Shown piece after piece: positions 16,891 through 24,570 of a stretch of DNA of 59,284 bases (the stretch's first letter is position 1; every line of letters starts with the position of its first letter). The notes under the pieces were generated by a model. That model made no database searches. It was not told the DNA's origin and saw only the letters and a program-made list of their open reading frames with translations. A program made the position numbers and the translations under genes. Location of the stretch: the NCBI GenBank assembly GCA_015059045.1, contig SVBD01000010.1, positions 1 to 59,284 on the forward strand. Direction: 5' to 3'. This DNA is from Erysipelotrichaceae bacterium (lineage in GTDB: Bacteria > Bacillota_I > Bacilli_A > RFN20 > CAG-449).

Positions 16891-18252
16891 ATGGAAATAA
16901 AGGAACTAGTTTCATTACAAAGAGAATACTTTTATAAGAAGGAAACATATGATGTAAATTTTAGATTAAAAATATTAAAAGAAATAAAGGAATTGCTCTT
17001 TAAATATAAAGATAGATTCATTGAAGCTTTTAAAGAAGATTATAACAAGTGTGAGTTTGATGTTATTTCTACTGAGTTTGGTTTAGTCATTCAAGAGATA
17101 AACTATATGCTTAAACATCTAAGAAAACTAAGTAAACCAAAAAGAGTTAAAACTTCAATTGTTAATTTTCCATCAAAAGGTTATTTAGTACAAGAACCTT
17201 ATGGTGTAGTTTTAATTATGGCTCCATGGAATTATCCTTTACAATTAACATTAGAACCTTTAATTGGGGCAATCGCTTCTGGTAATACTGCAATATTAAA
17301 ACCAGCCAGTTACACAAAAAATGTATCTCAAGTTATCCATGATATGTTTGTTGAATTAAATCGCCCTGAATTAATCTTTACTGTTCTAGGAGGAAGAGAA
17401 CAAAACCAAGCACTACTTGATCAAAGATTTGACTATATCTTCTTTACTGGTGGAGAAACTGTTGGAAGATTAGTTCTTCAAAAAGCAAGTGTGAATTTAA
17501 CTCCAGTCACTTTAGAACTTGGTGGAAAATCTCCTTGTATTGTAGATTGCGATGCAGATATTGATATTGCTAGTAAAAGAATTACTTGGGGTAAGTATTT
17601 AAATGCAGGACAAACTTGCGTTGCGCCAGATTATATTTGTGTTCATCGTAATGTTCATGATCAATTTGTAACCAAAGTAAAAGAATACATTAACAAATTC
17701 TTTTATACAGATGGAAAATTAAATGATACTTTCCCTCATTTAATTAATCAAAAGCATTTCGATAAAGTTTCTTCATTAATTAATAAGGATAAATTAATTG
17801 TTGGAGGAAGTAATGAAGGAGTATGCTTAGAACCAACTATTTTAGATGATGTTAGTTTTGATGATGAAATTATGAAAGAAGAAATTTTTGGACCAATTAT
17901 GCCAATTATCATCTTTGACGATTTAGATGAGTTGTTAGAAAAAATTAATCGATTTGAAAAACCTTTAGCTTTCTATTATTATTCAAAAGATAAAAAGAAA
18001 GCGAAAGAAGTGATGAAATATAGTTTCTTTGGTGGGGGTTGTATTAATGATTGCATTATGCATTTAACTAATGATGAACTTCCTTTTGGTGGAGTTGGAA
18101 GAAGTGGAATGGGATCTTATCATGGGAAGAAATCTTTTGAAACATTCTCCCATACTAAAAGTGTACTAGTAAAAGGAAAGAAAGAACTAAATATTAAGTA
18201 TCCTCCTTACAATTCTAAAAAAACAAAATTATTAAATTTTATTTTTAAATAG
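16891..18252 (+). CDS. Aldehyde dehydrogenase, ALDH3-like
   Basis: A 453-residue NAD(P)+-dependent aldehyde dehydrogenase. The short form without the long N-terminal extension and the pattern APWNYPLQL, FFTGGETVGR, LELGGKSP and NAGQTCVAPDY are those of the ALDH3 group (fatty and aromatic aldehydes). Catalytic residues are visible as Glu209 (LELGG) and Cys243 (GQTC). The C-terminus (SYHGKKSFETFSHTKSVL) is typical. It is a single gene with its own extended -10 promoter; substrate unknown, aldehyde detoxification likely. Confidence 0.92.
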   Translation: MEIKELVSLQREYFYKKETYDVNFRLKILKEIKELLFKYKDRFIEAFKEDYNKCEFDVISTEFGLVIQEINYMLKHLRKLSKPKRVKTSIVNFPSKGYLVQEPYGVVLIMAPWNYPLQLTLEPLIGAIASGNTAILKPASYTKNVSQVIHDMFVELNRPELIFTVLGGREQNQALLDQRFDYIFFTGGETVGRLVLQKASVNLTPVTLELGGKSPCIVDCDADIDIASKRITWGKYLNAGQTCVAPDYICVHRNVHDQFVTKVKEYINKFFYTDGKLNDTFPHLINQKHFDKVSSLINKDKLIVGGSNEGVCLEPTILDDVSFDDEIMKEEIFGPIMPIIIFDDLDELLEKINRFEKPLAFYYYSKDKKKAKEVMKYSFFGGGCINDCIMHLTNDELPFGGVGRSGMGSYHGKKSFETFSHTKSVLVKGKKELNIKYPPYNSKKTKLLNFIFK

Positions 18253-18255
18253 ATA

Positions 18256-18283
18256 TTGATTAATTTTAATGAAATGTTAAAAT
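18256..18283 (+). promoter_or_regulatory. Promoter of the Mn2+ riboswitch transcript
   Basis: TTGATT (18256-18261), a 16-base spacer and TAAAAT (18278-18283), the latter preceded by TGT as an extended -10. Initiation about 7 bases on would coincide with the 5' side of aptamer stem P1 at 18291. Confidence 0.6.
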
Positions 18284-18290
18284 AAGTGAA

Positions 18291-18450
18291 GTAAGGGAGT
18301 AGCTTTCACTTAATAAGTGAGTACATAACCGTCAATACGATTTTTATCCGGTATGTAATTAAATAGCAAGACTTATCTAAAAATATTTAGATAGGGACAT
18401 GCTATAAAAATAATTATTTAAGAGTCTCTATCAAGAAAGGGGCTCTTTTT
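18291..18450 (+). promoter_or_regulatory. yybP-ykoY (Mn2+) riboswitch with terminator
   Basis: The two conserved strands of the yybP-ykoY aptamer are present: GTAAGGGAGTAGC (18291-18303) and AGCAAGACTTAT (18365-18376), closing P1 as GTAAG/CTTAT. CCGTCAATACGA lies between them. The expression platform can be read. AAGAGTCTC (18420-18428) pairs GGGGCTCTT (18439-18447) as a terminator that also buries the ribosome site. GATAGGGAC (18390-18398) can pair GTCTCTATC (18424-18432) as antiterminator. TATCTAAA/TTTAGATA (18374-18393) competes with both P1 and the antiterminator. This layout predicts an ON switch with Mn2+. Confidence 0.93.
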
Positions 18451-18452
18451 AT

Positions 18453-19580
18453 ATGCAAATCTTATTAGACATTGTATTTTTAGCAATCGGTTTTTTATTA
18501 CTTGCTAAAGGTGCAGACTTTTTTGTCGATGGAGCATCAAGTGTGGCAAGAAGATTTAAAATCCCTCAATTAGTTATTGGTTTAACTATTGTTGCAATGG
18601 GAACTTCAATGCCTGAAGCTGCTGTTAGTATTCAAGCGGCATTAGGGGGTAATGCAGATATTTCAATCGGCAATGTTGTTGGAAGTAATATTCTTAACAT
18701 TCTTATCATTTTAGGTATTTCTTCCTTAGTTTTCCCATTATTAATTCAAAAATCCACTCAAAGATATGAGATTCCAATTGTTATTGGCGCTAGCATCCTT
18801 TTATTAGTATTAGGATTTACAGGTCAAATTGCTTGGTGGGGAGGAGTTATTTTACTTTTAGCTTTTGTTAGTTATTTAACATATCTATTCTTCCAAGCTA
18901 AAAATAATAAAGATGAAGAAGAAAAAGTAGAAATTGTTGATACAAAGATTTATATTTCTTTAATTTTAGCTTTAGCAGGCGCAGTTATTTTAGTGGCAGG
19001 GCAATTTTATGAACCAATTAATAATATCTATGCGTTAGTAAGTGGGTTAGTTTTATTTGTTGGATTCTCCGCATTTACAATTTATTTATATTTAAGAAAA
19101 AGAAATCCAAATAGAGAAAAAGAAACAGAACTTCCAATATGGAAATCATTACTTTTTGTTGCTTTTGGTATTGCTATGATTATCTTTGGTAGTGAATTTG
19201 CAGTCACTTCTGCAACAAGTTTAGCTTTACGTGCTGGATTAAGTGAATCATTTATTGGATTAACAATTGTTGCTCTTGGGACTTCACTTCCAGAACTATT
19301 TACTTCAGTTTCAGCAGCAATGAAGAAAAACTCTGATATTGCTATTGGAAATATCATAGGAAGTAATATTTTTAATATTTTATTTATTTTAGGTATTTCT
19401 TCTTTAATTGTTCCAATTAACTTTGATCCAAAATTCTTAATTGATACTGCTATTTCATTAGGAGCATGCGTAATGTTATTAGTATTAACATTAAAAGAAA
19501 GAAAACTATATCGCTATGGGGGAGCAATATTGTTATTAAGTTATGCAGGATACTTTACATATTTATTATTGTCAATGTAA
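18453..19580 (+). CDS. CaxA/YrbG-type Na+/Ca2+ exchanger family protein, probable Mn2+ or Ca2+ exporter
   Basis: A 375-residue membrane antiporter with two inverted repeats. Each has the alpha motif: MGTSMPEAAVS with GNVVGSNILNIL in the N half, and LGTSLPELFTS with GNIIGSNIFNIL in the C half. About ten membrane segments are seen. Family members exchange Ca2+ for Na+ or H+. Control by a yybP-ykoY riboswitch, which senses Mn2+, suggests that manganese efflux is its job or one of its jobs here. The ribosome site AAAGGGG lies in the terminator stem. Confidence 0.9.
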   Translation: MQILLDIVFLAIGFLLLAKGADFFVDGASSVARRFKIPQLVIGLTIVAMGTSMPEAAVSIQAALGGNADISIGNVVGSNILNILIILGISSLVFPLLIQKSTQRYEIPIVIGASILLLVLGFTGQIAWWGGVILLLAFVSYLTYLFFQAKNNKDEEEKVEIVDTKIYISLILALAGAVILVAGQFYEPINNIYALVSGLVLFVGFSAFTIYLYLRKRNPNREKETELPIWKSLLFVAFGIAMIIFGSEFAVTSATSLALRAGLSESFIGLTIVALGTSLPELFTSVSAAMKKNSDIAIGNIIGSNIFNILFILGISSLIVPINFDPKFLIDTAISLGACVMLLVLTLKERKLYRYGGAILLLSYAGYFTYLLLSM

Positions 19581-19609
19581 AAAAGTATGGAATTTCTACC
19601 TATAAATTA

Positions 19610-19618
19610 TGTTATAAT
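19610..19618 (+). promoter_or_regulatory. Extended -10 promoter of the Na/Pi symporter gene
   Basis: TGTTATAAT, a TGn extended -10, lies 34 bases before the start codon. No strong -35 is visible. Confidence 0.55.
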
Positions 19619-19652
19619 AATTAACGTAGGTTAATTTTTATAAGGAGTCATT

Positions 19653-21323
19653 ATGGAATTACTTAAATCATTAATTCTCCTTCTAGCCGGCGTAGGTGTA
19701 TTCATCGTTGGTATGAATATGATGAGCGAAGGCTTAGAAAAGGGAGCAGGCGGAGGATTAAAGAAACTTCTAGCTAAAATTAGTAACAACCGCTTTCTTG
19801 GTGTAGGAATTGGTGCGGGTACAACTGCAATTATTCAATCTTCAAGTGCGACTACAGTAATGGTAATTGGTTTAGTTAACGCAGGAGTTATTACTTTATT
19901 CCAAGCTATATCAGTCATTATGGGGGCAAATATTGGTACTACAGTTACTGGATTGATTGTTGCTTTATCAGGACAAAAAGGTGCAATTTCATTCTCTGAT
20001 ATTGCAATTATTATGGCATTTGTTGGCGTAATGATGATGTTTGTTAAAAAAGATAAAGTTAAATTAATTGGTTCAATTATTTGTGGCCTTGGTGTTATTT
20101 TCGTCGGATTAGATATTATGAGTGGTGCGCTAGATGCTAGTAATAATCCAGAAATTATATCATTATTCCAAAATATTTTTTCAGCAATTGATTTCCCATT
20201 ATTATTAATTTTATTTGGAGCATTATTTACTGCTTTAATTCAATCTTCTTCAGCGGCAACAGGTATTATCATTGTCATGGCCGGTGGAGGAATTATTCCA
20301 GTAGAAACAGCTTTATTTATTGTTTTAGGTACTAATATTGGTACATGTGTAACGGCTTTACTTGCATGTCTTGGAACGGGTACAAACGCTAAAAGAACAG
20401 CTTTTATTCACTTTACATTTAACTTAATTGGAACTATCATATTCACAGCTATTTTGTGGCCAACAGGTCCTTGGTTTGCATCTTTACTTTCAGGATTTAA
20501 AACTGTAGAAATGCAAATTGCTATATTCCACGTAATATTTAACGTTACAACCACACTTTTATTAATTCCATTTGTACAATTATTAGAAAAATTATCAATG
20601 TTTGTTATTAAAGATCATAAGAAAGGTGAAGAAGAATTACATCTTAAATTTATCGATGATCGTTTATTATCAACTCCAGCTGTTGCTTTAATGCAAGTTA
20701 AAAATGAAATTGAGTATATGGCAAGTCTTGCTCATGATAATATGAATAAGGCATTTGATTTATTAGTTACTCAAGATGCTAAATTACATGATGAAATATA
20801 TAAAAGAGAAAATCTTATTAACTTTACTAATCATCAAGTAACAAAATTCTTAATCAAACTTTCTCCACTTGTTAATGAAGCTGATGAAAAGGTAATTGGT
20901 TCTTACTTCCACGTTGTTAACGATATTGAAAGAATTGGTGACCATGCGAAAAACTTTGTTGACATTGGAGTAGAAATGAAAGAACAAAGTCTATTATATT
21001 CTGATGCAGCATATGAAGAATTAAAATTAATGTATTCTAAATTATCACAAATGTTTGAAATTGCTATGGATGCATTTGATCATAAGTCAAGTTCACATTT
21101 AAATGAATTAACAAAACTTGAAGAAGAAGTTGATGAATTTAAATCTCACTTATCTGCTCAACACTTTGCAAGACTTTCAATGGGTGATTGTAAAATTGAA
21201 TTAAGTGCTTACTTCCATTCAACTGTTTCAGGGCTTGAAAGAGTAGGAGACCACTTAGTAAATATTGGTTATAGTATTTTAAACCCAACAGGTTCTCAAT
21301 CATTAGCCAAAAAGAAAAAATAA
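19653..21323 (+). CDS. Na+/phosphate cotransporter with PhoU-like C-terminal domain
   Basis: A 556-residue protein of the NptA/YjbB type. The membrane half (about 1-310) holds two copies of the Na/Pi repeat with QSSSATTVM and QSSSAATGI and the GANIGTTVT and GTNIGTCVT motifs. The cytoplasmic half (about 340-540) is a PhoU-like helical bundle containing the repeated DIERIGDHAKN and GLERVGDHLVN. It likely moves phosphate across the membrane; in E. coli YjbB works as exporter, so direction is uncertain. A single gene with terminator. Confidence 0.93.
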   Translation: MELLKSLILLLAGVGVFIVGMNMMSEGLEKGAGGGLKKLLAKISNNRFLGVGIGAGTTAIIQSSSATTVMVIGLVNAGVITLFQAISVIMGANIGTTVTGLIVALSGQKGAISFSDIAIIMAFVGVMMMFVKKDKVKLIGSIICGLGVIFVGLDIMSGALDASNNPEIISLFQNIFSAIDFPLLLILFGALFTALIQSSSAATGIIIVMAGGGIIPVETALFIVLGTNIGTCVTALLACLGTGTNAKRTAFIHFTFNLIGTIIFTAILWPTGPWFASLLSGFKTVEMQIAIFHVIFNVTTTLLLIPFVQLLEKLSMFVIKDHKKGEEELHLKFIDDRLLSTPAVALMQVKNEIEYMASLAHDNMNKAFDLLVTQDAKLHDEIYKRENLINFTNHQVTKFLIKLSPLVNEADEKVIGSYFHVVNDIERIGDHAKNFVDIGVEMKEQSLLYSDAAYEELKLMYSKLSQMFEIAMDAFDHKSSSHLNELTKLEEEVDEFKSHLSAQHFARLSMGDCKIELSAYFHSTVSGLERVGDHLVNIGYSILNPTGSQSLAKKKK

Positions 21324-21326
21324 AAC

Positions 21327-21358
21327 TTAAGGTGTGTAAATTAATACACACCTTTTAT
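21327..21358 (+). terminator. Terminator after the Na/Pi symporter gene
   Basis: An 11-bp stem AAGGTGTGTA / TACACACCTT with a short AT loop, followed by TTATTTT. Confidence 0.85.
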
Positions 21359-21366
21359 TTTGAGTA

Positions 21367-21395
21367 TAAAAAAACGAACACATTTAGTGTTCGTT
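21367..21395 (-). terminator. Terminator of tRNA-Ala
   Basis: Stem AACGAACAC / GTGTTCGTT (21373-21395) with U-rich sequence following on the minus strand, 13 bases past the tRNA 3' end. Confidence 0.8.
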
Positions 21396-21407
21396 AATAA
21401 TCATCAA

Positions 21408-21483
21408 TGGTGGAGCTGAAGAGGATCGAACTCTCTACCTCCTGAATGCAAATCAGGCGCTCTCCCAGGTGAGCTACAGCCCC
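21408..21483 (-). tRNA. tRNA-Ala (TGC)
   Basis: Minus-strand cloverleaf. Acceptor GGGGCTG pairs CAGCTCC. The anticodon stem is CCTGA/TCAGG with loop TTTGCAT, giving anticodon TGC. The T-arm is GAGAG TTCGATC CTCTT. The CCA end is encoded at 21410-21408. Length is 76 nt. Confidence 0.95.
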
Positions 21484-21566
21484 AAAGACGAGTATTATTT
21501 TATATAATTTATATCTCCTTGTCAATGATATATTTTTATTTTTTTATAAAAAATTAAATTAATAAT

Positions 21567-22286
21567 TTATTTATTAGAATTCTTAATATTTTCTAATAAA
21601 CCTATTACTTCTTCCATATCTATATGTAAGTAATTGTGCTTGATATTTTGTGAATTAATTATGTAGTTTCCTACTAATATTGTTTTAATTCCAACTTTTT
21701 CTGCACATATTGCATCTTCTATGACGTTGTTACCAAATAAGATAACTTCATCTGGTTTTAAGTTAAATTTCTCAAGAAGATTTTTAAAATAGTTTGGATT
21801 AGGTTTAGAGTAAGAGGAGTTTTCGTAAGTGGTGATATAACTAAAATCATTTTCATCAATATTTACAAAACTCATTCTTTTTAAAGTTGCTACTTTTGGG
21901 AATAAAGGATTAGTGGCTAGAATTACATATTCAAAATTGTTTTTTGCATATTCAATTATTTCTTTTGCTAATGGATTATCTTCACATACTGATTTTGTTT
22001 GTAAAAACTTAGTTTCATAAAATTTATTAAAGAATATCTTATCTTGACTAACATCTTTATTTTGAAATTCAGAAAATGTTTTCCAAAATACATCTTCGTT
22101 GGTAATAATACCATTATTCTCATACATCTTTTTAGTAGATGTCCATAATGATTTTACAAAGTTATCTTTATCGTATCCAATACTTACTGCTTCTTTAGCA
22201 AGTAGAGAAATATATAGATCGATAAATTTGTTTTCATCAATTGGTAGTAAGGTTCCATCTAAATCAAATAATATAGCTTTAATCAT
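21567..22286 (-). CDS. HAD-superfamily hydrolase
   Basis: A 239-residue cytoplasmic phosphatase-type protein. Motif I is FDLDGTLLP (nucleophile Asp8), motif II is ILATNP, motif III lies around SKPNPNYF, and motif IV is LFGNNVIEDAICAEKVGI, though the usual second acidic pair is reduced (GNNVIED). A helical cap sits between motifs I and II. The substrate cannot be deduced. GGAGGAG precedes the ATG. It stands alone between tRNA-Ala and tRNA-Glu. Confidence 0.85.
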   Translation of the reverse strand: MIKAILFDLDGTLLPIDENKFIDLYISLLAKEAVSIGYDKDNFVKSLWTSTKKMYENNGIITNEDVFWKTFSEFQNKDVSQDKIFFNKFYETKFLQTKSVCEDNPLAKEIIEYAKNNFEYVILATNPLFPKVATLKRMSFVNIDENDFSYITTYENSSYSKPNPNYFKNLLEKFNLKPDEVILFGNNVIEDAICAEKVGIKTILVGNYIINSQNIKHNYLHIDMEEVIGLLENIKNSNK

Positions 22287-22405
22287 TAGTTCTCCTCCGT
22301 ACTAATTTATAATACTTTATACAAATAAAAGTATCTATAAAAATAATTCAATATAATTATTCATATTGATTTTTACAAATAATTATTTGATAATATAAAA
22401 GCAAT

Positions 22406-22482
22406 GGCCTATTGGAGAAGTGGCTTAACTCAGTACCCTCTCAAGGTATCATTCACGGGTTCGAATCCCGTATAGGTCACCA
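22406..22482 (+). tRNA. tRNA-Glu (CTC)
   Basis: Acceptor GGCCTAT pairs ATAGGTC with one G-U. D stem is GAG/CTC. Anticodon stem GTACC/GGTAT has loop CTCTCAA, so the anticodon is CTC. T-arm is ACGGG TTCGAAT CCCGT. The CCA is encoded. The body matches Firmicute tRNA-Glu, but the anticodon is the rare CTC rather than TTC. Confidence 0.9.
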
Positions 22483-22490
22483 ATCGAAAT

Positions 22491-22551
22491 TAATACCGCT
22501 ACTATTATGTTGGAATTCCAACAGTAAACAATAGTTGGCGGTTTTTTTCTA
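22491..22551 (+). terminator. Terminator of tRNA-Glu
   Basis: Nested pairing ACCGC/GCGGT and CTATT/AATAG around an inner GTTGGAATTCCAAC hairpin, followed by seven U residues. Confidence 0.75.
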
Positions 22552-22711
22552 CTTAAAATTTTTAGAATTTTATAATTAATTCTATTTTATAATGATAATC
22601 TAATAACACATAATTCATTTTAAAAGTAGATTCAAGGTATAGTAGTATAAAATACCCATTCGATTGGTATCGCTACTTTGTATATACGTTATTTAATTAT
22701 TTGGTTGAAAA

Positions 22712-22720
22712 TGTTATAAT
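22712..22720 (+). promoter_or_regulatory. Extended -10 promoter of the small membrane protein gene
   Basis: TGTTATAAT, identical to the element at 19610, 32 bases before the start codon. The preceding 160 bases hold only AT-rich DNA and a small ATACC/GGTAT inverted repeat. Confidence 0.5.
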
Positions 22721-22752
22721 ATAAAAGATAAAATTGAAAGGAAATAATTTTA

Positions 22753-23145
22753 ATGAGGAATTTTTTAGATAAAATATTTAAAAACAAAAAATTAACAATT
22801 TTAGTGCCAATAATTATTTCTTTATTATTATATTTTTTATATGTACTATTGGGAACAGGTGAAGAAAAAAATAATTTATTAATTATTACGCCAATTGCTT
22901 CTTTATTTTGGTATTTTGGTGTATTCTTGGTTATTTATATTCAAATAAAAAATCCTATGTGTCCAGAAGGTTTTTTAGATTTTTTTGAAATAGTGGCAAC
23001 TTTTTTCTTTGGCATTTGTTCTGTTATTATTGTAATTATTGGATTAATAGATGGTATGAAAAATTTTAATCCATTATATATTGCGTCATGTCTTACTTTT
23101 TCCTCTATATCTTGGGCTCATAGTAAAAGATTAAAGAAATATTAA
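22753..23145 (+). CDS. Small membrane protein of unknown function
   Basis: A 130-residue protein with a basic N-terminus and about four hydrophobic segments (residues 15-33, 42-65, 76-97 and 103-119). It has a good GAAAGGAA ribosome site and is followed after 21 bases by the DUF4288-like gene, so the two are probably co-expressed. I recognise no family. The pairing of a small membrane protein with a small soluble protein is compatible with a defence or toxin-immunity cassette, but nothing proves it. Confidence 0.65.
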   Translation: MRNFLDKIFKNKKLTILVPIIISLLLYFLYVLLGTGEEKNNLLIITPIASLFWYFGVFLVIYIQIKNPMCPEGFLDFFEIVATFFFGICSVIIVIIGLIDGMKNFNPLYIASCLTFSSISWAHSKRLKKY

Positions 23146-23166
23146 TATATAAAAAGGGAGAATAAT

Positions 23167-23517
23167 ATGAAAAATATGTATGCAATAAAATGTTTATATC
23201 AATACAAATTTTATGATAAAAATGATCAATTATTAAAAGATATAATTCCTGGATGGGAAGAAAAAATTATTTTAATCAAAGCATCTAGTTTAGAACAAGC
23301 AGATAAAAAAAGTAAAGTGATAGCTAAAGAATATGAATCTAATTATGAAAATGTTGATAACCAAATAGTAAAAGTTAGACTTTATGAAATTTTGGATATA
23401 TTTGCTATATTTGATACGACAGATAGAACTAATATAGAAGTTTATTCTAAAATGTTTAAAGCTGAAGTGGAAAAAGTGGAAAAAATATTGGACATTGAAT
23501 ATCCTATCAACAGATAA
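23167..23517 (+). CDS. Small protein resembling DUF4288
   Basis: A 116-residue soluble protein. Its order of features follows DUF4288 as I recall it: a first strand with Tyr (MYAIKCLYQYKF), EEKIILIKASSLEQADKKS, a conserved EYE..YEN stretch, then KVRLYEILDIF and a late T.IEVYSKMF. Family function is unknown; members turn up as small genes in variable regions. AAAGGGAG precedes the ATG. It is probably transcribed with the preceding membrane-protein gene. Confidence 0.6.
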   Translation: MKNMYAIKCLYQYKFYDKNDQLLKDIIPGWEEKIILIKASSLEQADKKSKVIAKEYESNYENVDNQIVKVRLYEILDIFAIFDTTDRTNIEVYSKMFKAEVEKVEKILDIEYPINR

Positions 23518-23669
23518 ATGTAAGAAAAATATGTAAAATCTGAATATTCATATTTTACAGTTGGAGAATAAATTTTATATATATGAAAACATATGGAAGC
23601 TCAGTAAGAGACATAATTTTATAACATATATAATTTATGAATAATTTAAAAATTTAGTGCATTTATATG

Positions 23670-23678
23670 TGTTATAAT
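23670..23678 (+). promoter_or_regulatory. Extended -10 promoter of the leader before tetR
   Basis: TGTTATAAT, the same extended -10 found at 19610 and 22712. It would start a transcript near 23685 that runs into the structured leader. Confidence 0.5.
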
Positions 23679-23684
23679 AAGACC

Positions 23685-23837
23685 ATAAAAAGTGTGTTTA
23701 CCTAATTAAATCGGCAATATATTTTATTTGAAATGTAACAAAATAGTAGCGTATGGCATCTCGTCCGCTTCACCATTAAAGACTACTAATCTTGATACAA
23801 TAAAAATTATTAAGGGATGAAAGTCCCTTTTTAGTTG
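23685..23837 (+). ncRNA. Unassigned structured leader or small RNA with terminator
   Basis: The gene-free stretch 23518-23893 holds a promoter, then about 150 bases with local pairing, then an intrinsic terminator. Visible pairing: TAGTAG (23744-23749) with CTACTA (23783-23788), and inside it ATGG (23753-23756) with CCAT (23773-23776) closing a GC-richer loop that stands out in this AT-rich DNA. The terminator is AAGGGA/TCCCTT near 23812-23830 with a U-run. It matches no riboswitch class I can recall. It could attenuate the tetR-lipid operon or be a free-standing small RNA. Confidence 0.45.
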
Positions 23838-23893
23838 TTTGACAAATCGCTATTTATAAATTAAACTAACAATTATAGAAAGAAGGGCTTTTT

Positions 23894-24433
23894 ATGTATG
23901 TAATTAGTAAGACAGAAAAAGGAAGAAATCAACAATATAAGATTGAAAACGTCCTTTTAGAATATATGCAAACAAGACTATTTGAAGATATTACGGTTGT
24001 AGATTTATGTGAAAAAGCAGGTGTTACAAGAAGAATATTCTATCGTCATTACTCGAATAAACTAGGAACTCTTCAAGCTTTGTTAGATCATAGAGTCGGA
24101 GAATTTGTTAAAGCCCAAGAAAAGTTTGATAGAATTAGATTAGTCGCAGTATTAGGATTTATGAAAGAACAAGATGAACTTCTTTCAGCGATTATAAAAA
24201 ATGGTTTCAGTGAATTGTTTTTAGAAAGACTATTAGTTTATGTTTTAGAGAATGATCATTTAAAAATGAAACTTGGATATCATGATATTAAAGATGGTTA
24301 TTCAGTACTATATTTTAACTTATCAGGTCTTATGGGGTTAGTAATAAACTGGCATAGAAATGGATATGATAAATCTATTGAGGAATTAGCTGAACTTATC
24401 GTAAGATTGATGGCAAAACCTATAACAGAATAA
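23894..24433 (+). CDS. TetR/AcrR-family transcriptional regulator
   Basis: A 179-residue protein. The N-terminal helix-turn-helix covers about 15-65 (FEDITVVDLCEKAGVTRRIFYRHYSNKLGTLQAL); the C-terminal half is a ligand-binding or dimer domain with no recognised class. It has an AGAAGGG ribosome site and its own terminator, and is followed on the same strand by the lipid-kinase operon, which it most likely represses. Operator half-sites were not identified. Confidence 0.88.
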   Translation: MYVISKTEKGRNQQYKIENVLLEYMQTRLFEDITVVDLCEKAGVTRRIFYRHYSNKLGTLQALLDHRVGEFVKAQEKFDRIRLVAVLGFMKEQDELLSAIIKNGFSELFLERLLVYVLENDHLKMKLGYHDIKDGYSVLYFNLSGLMGLVINWHRNGYDKSIEELAELIVRLMAKPITE

Positions 24434-24469
24434 AAAAAGGGGACAAAAATGCAAATTTGTCCCTTTTTC
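24434..24469 (+). terminator. Terminator after tetR
   Basis: Stem GGGACAAA / TTTGTCCC with A-run before and CTTTTTC after. The A/U runs make it usable mainly on the plus strand. Confidence 0.85.
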
Positions 24470-24570
24470 GTATTGAATTATTTTCTGTGTTATTTTATAA
24501 TAAAATTAACAAGACACAATTTACAATTAAAATATAATATTTTAAGCAGTATTAAGGGAGGATTTTTATT

